NCBI GenBank assembly: GCA_037349105.1
Contig: JAYJMM010000114.1
Span: forward strand, 496,001 to 560,000
Direction: 5' to 3'
Origin: Limnomonas spitsbergensis
Taxonomy: Eukaryota > Chlorophyta > Chlorophyceae > Chlamydomonadales
DNA length: 64,000 bases
Of this stretch, positions 63,056 to 64,000 are shown piece after piece. Below the pieces are notes generated by a model. That model was not told the DNA's origin, ran no database searches, and saw only the letters and a program-made list of their open reading frames with translations. Both the position numbers and the translations under genes were made by a program. Within the stretch, counting starts at the first letter, position 1, and every line of letters begins with the position of its first letter.

Positions 63056-64000
63056 ACAGGTATTGCACGCTAAAAAGGACAGACTGGAGACACTATTGGG
63101 ATGTAGATGCAAACGTCCCTTTCACTATCCCTTCCCGCAAAAAAAAGCTAGGACAGACGGAAGCAGCGTGCTAAGAAGGAGAAAGTCACACACATCACCA
63201 TGTTGGGCAGCCACGTGGCCAAGCCTTTTCGGCAGGGCCCAGAGGTGTAACGTCATTTGATTGACACCCGGCAATCCCGACATCACCATGGCACCTGGCA
63301 GCGACATGCGCTACAGCTGCATGGGGGGTAGCTATAATGTTAATCCTGGGCAGGCTGGTTCCTCTAGACATGGCATGATACTGCGCGATACGCCACAGGA
63401 TTAGCCGGATTGCACTAACAAGGTAGCACGATACGGCATGATGCGGCGTGATACGGTGTAGGTTAAACCGGATTGTGCCACCATGCCTCTAGAGGCACCC
63501 AAAGTGCACACTCTGATATCCACCTCAAACACAATGCTCATGTTATTTAAATCCTCAAATCCATCATTATATTAACCCAGGCTGGCCTCCCAACAAGAGA
63601 AGCCCTTACCTTCAGCTACCATCAGCCCTCTCAACCCATGCATCACATGTGATGCTCTCATGGACTGTATAAAAACTCCAGTCCCCCTCGGTAGCACCGT
63701 TGAACAAGTTGCACTATTGTCGGCGACACTGGCTCACACATTGCGACTATAGCGCAACAAGGTAGCGCGATCTGGCACAATACTGCAAGATACGGCACAA
63801 GTCCAGCCGACTTGTACTGCCGGTACCAAGGTGGCACAAACCGCAAGTTACGGCACAGGTTCAGCGGGATCCTGATACCATGGCAACATGCACACGCGCA
63901 CAGATCGGGCACAATTGCTGCTACTGCAATGAGAACCGTAAGGTACCCAAAGAAATGCGCCAAAATGCTCACAGCAGAATAAATATTTAGGTTTGCTTCT
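63056..64000. other. no gene; diverged repeats and a LINE-B tail scrap
   Basis: CGATACGGCA/TGATACGG-type blocks at 63385-63480 and 63740-63870 are a diverged repeat pair. CCCATGCATCACATGTGATG at about 63636 followed by TGGACTGTATAAAAACT matches the LINE-B 3' tail. No coding signal was found. Confidence 0.5.

Overview
The window looks like nuclear DNA of a green alga (Chlorophyta, probably a Chlamydomonadales relative). The reasons are GC-rich coding with GT-AG introns, a plant-type U-box gene with a poly-Gln linker, very abundant minisatellites, and Ty3/gypsy, LINE and hAT elements. The taxon is an inference; no rRNA or organellar marker is present.

Left part, 1-11403. A 33-bp minisatellite (about 60-1115) is followed by two divergent host genes. 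The minus-strand gene (four exons seen, 2489 to 1662) has no recognised family and probably continues to the left. The plus-strand gene (2760-11403, five exons, predicted 435 aa) encodes an ankyrin-repeat, Gln-rich, U-box E3 ligase. Its introns are packed with satellites. The last intron (7389-11246) holds a (TGCAA)n tract, a 23-bp array and about 65 copies of a 41-bp unit, and it splits the U-box inside its conserved core. All exon phases match and the predicted protein reads through smoothly.

11404-15441 is repeat debris: decayed LINE fragments, here called LINE-A, and a 24-bp minisatellite.

15442-52408 is one very large Ty3/gypsy-type retrotransposon, E1, on the minus strand. It carries a second related element, E2 (21772-37996), inserted in its RNase H region. 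Each has TG...CA ends and a 4-bp target duplication (AACA for E1, AGAT for E2). Their terminal repeats are arranged as split direct repeats, A1-internal-B1-A2-B2, which I know only from tyrosine-recombinase elements, yet E1 encodes a DDE integrase. A 23-nt stretch just after A1 is perfectly complementary to a stretch inside A1 in both elements, with covariation between them, which suggests self-primed reverse transcription. E1 encodes Gag, protease, RT, RNase H, a C5-cytosine DNA methyltransferase, integrase and a PHD finger, but is broken by frameshifts, stops, a hAT element, a LINE and E2. E2 is young (A1 and A2 differ at one base by eye). It lacks RT, RNase H, most of the methyltransferase and the integrase core, but keeps a 12.6-kb frame with a single stop. 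It looks like a recent non-autonomous derivative.

Right part, 52409-64000. A hAT-type element (53107-54350) sits inside a LINE-A fragment. A coiled-coil coding exon (57095-57876 or 57921) and a 580-codon reading frame (58893-60635) are the probable host coding sequences. The rest is LINE pieces and short tandem repeats.
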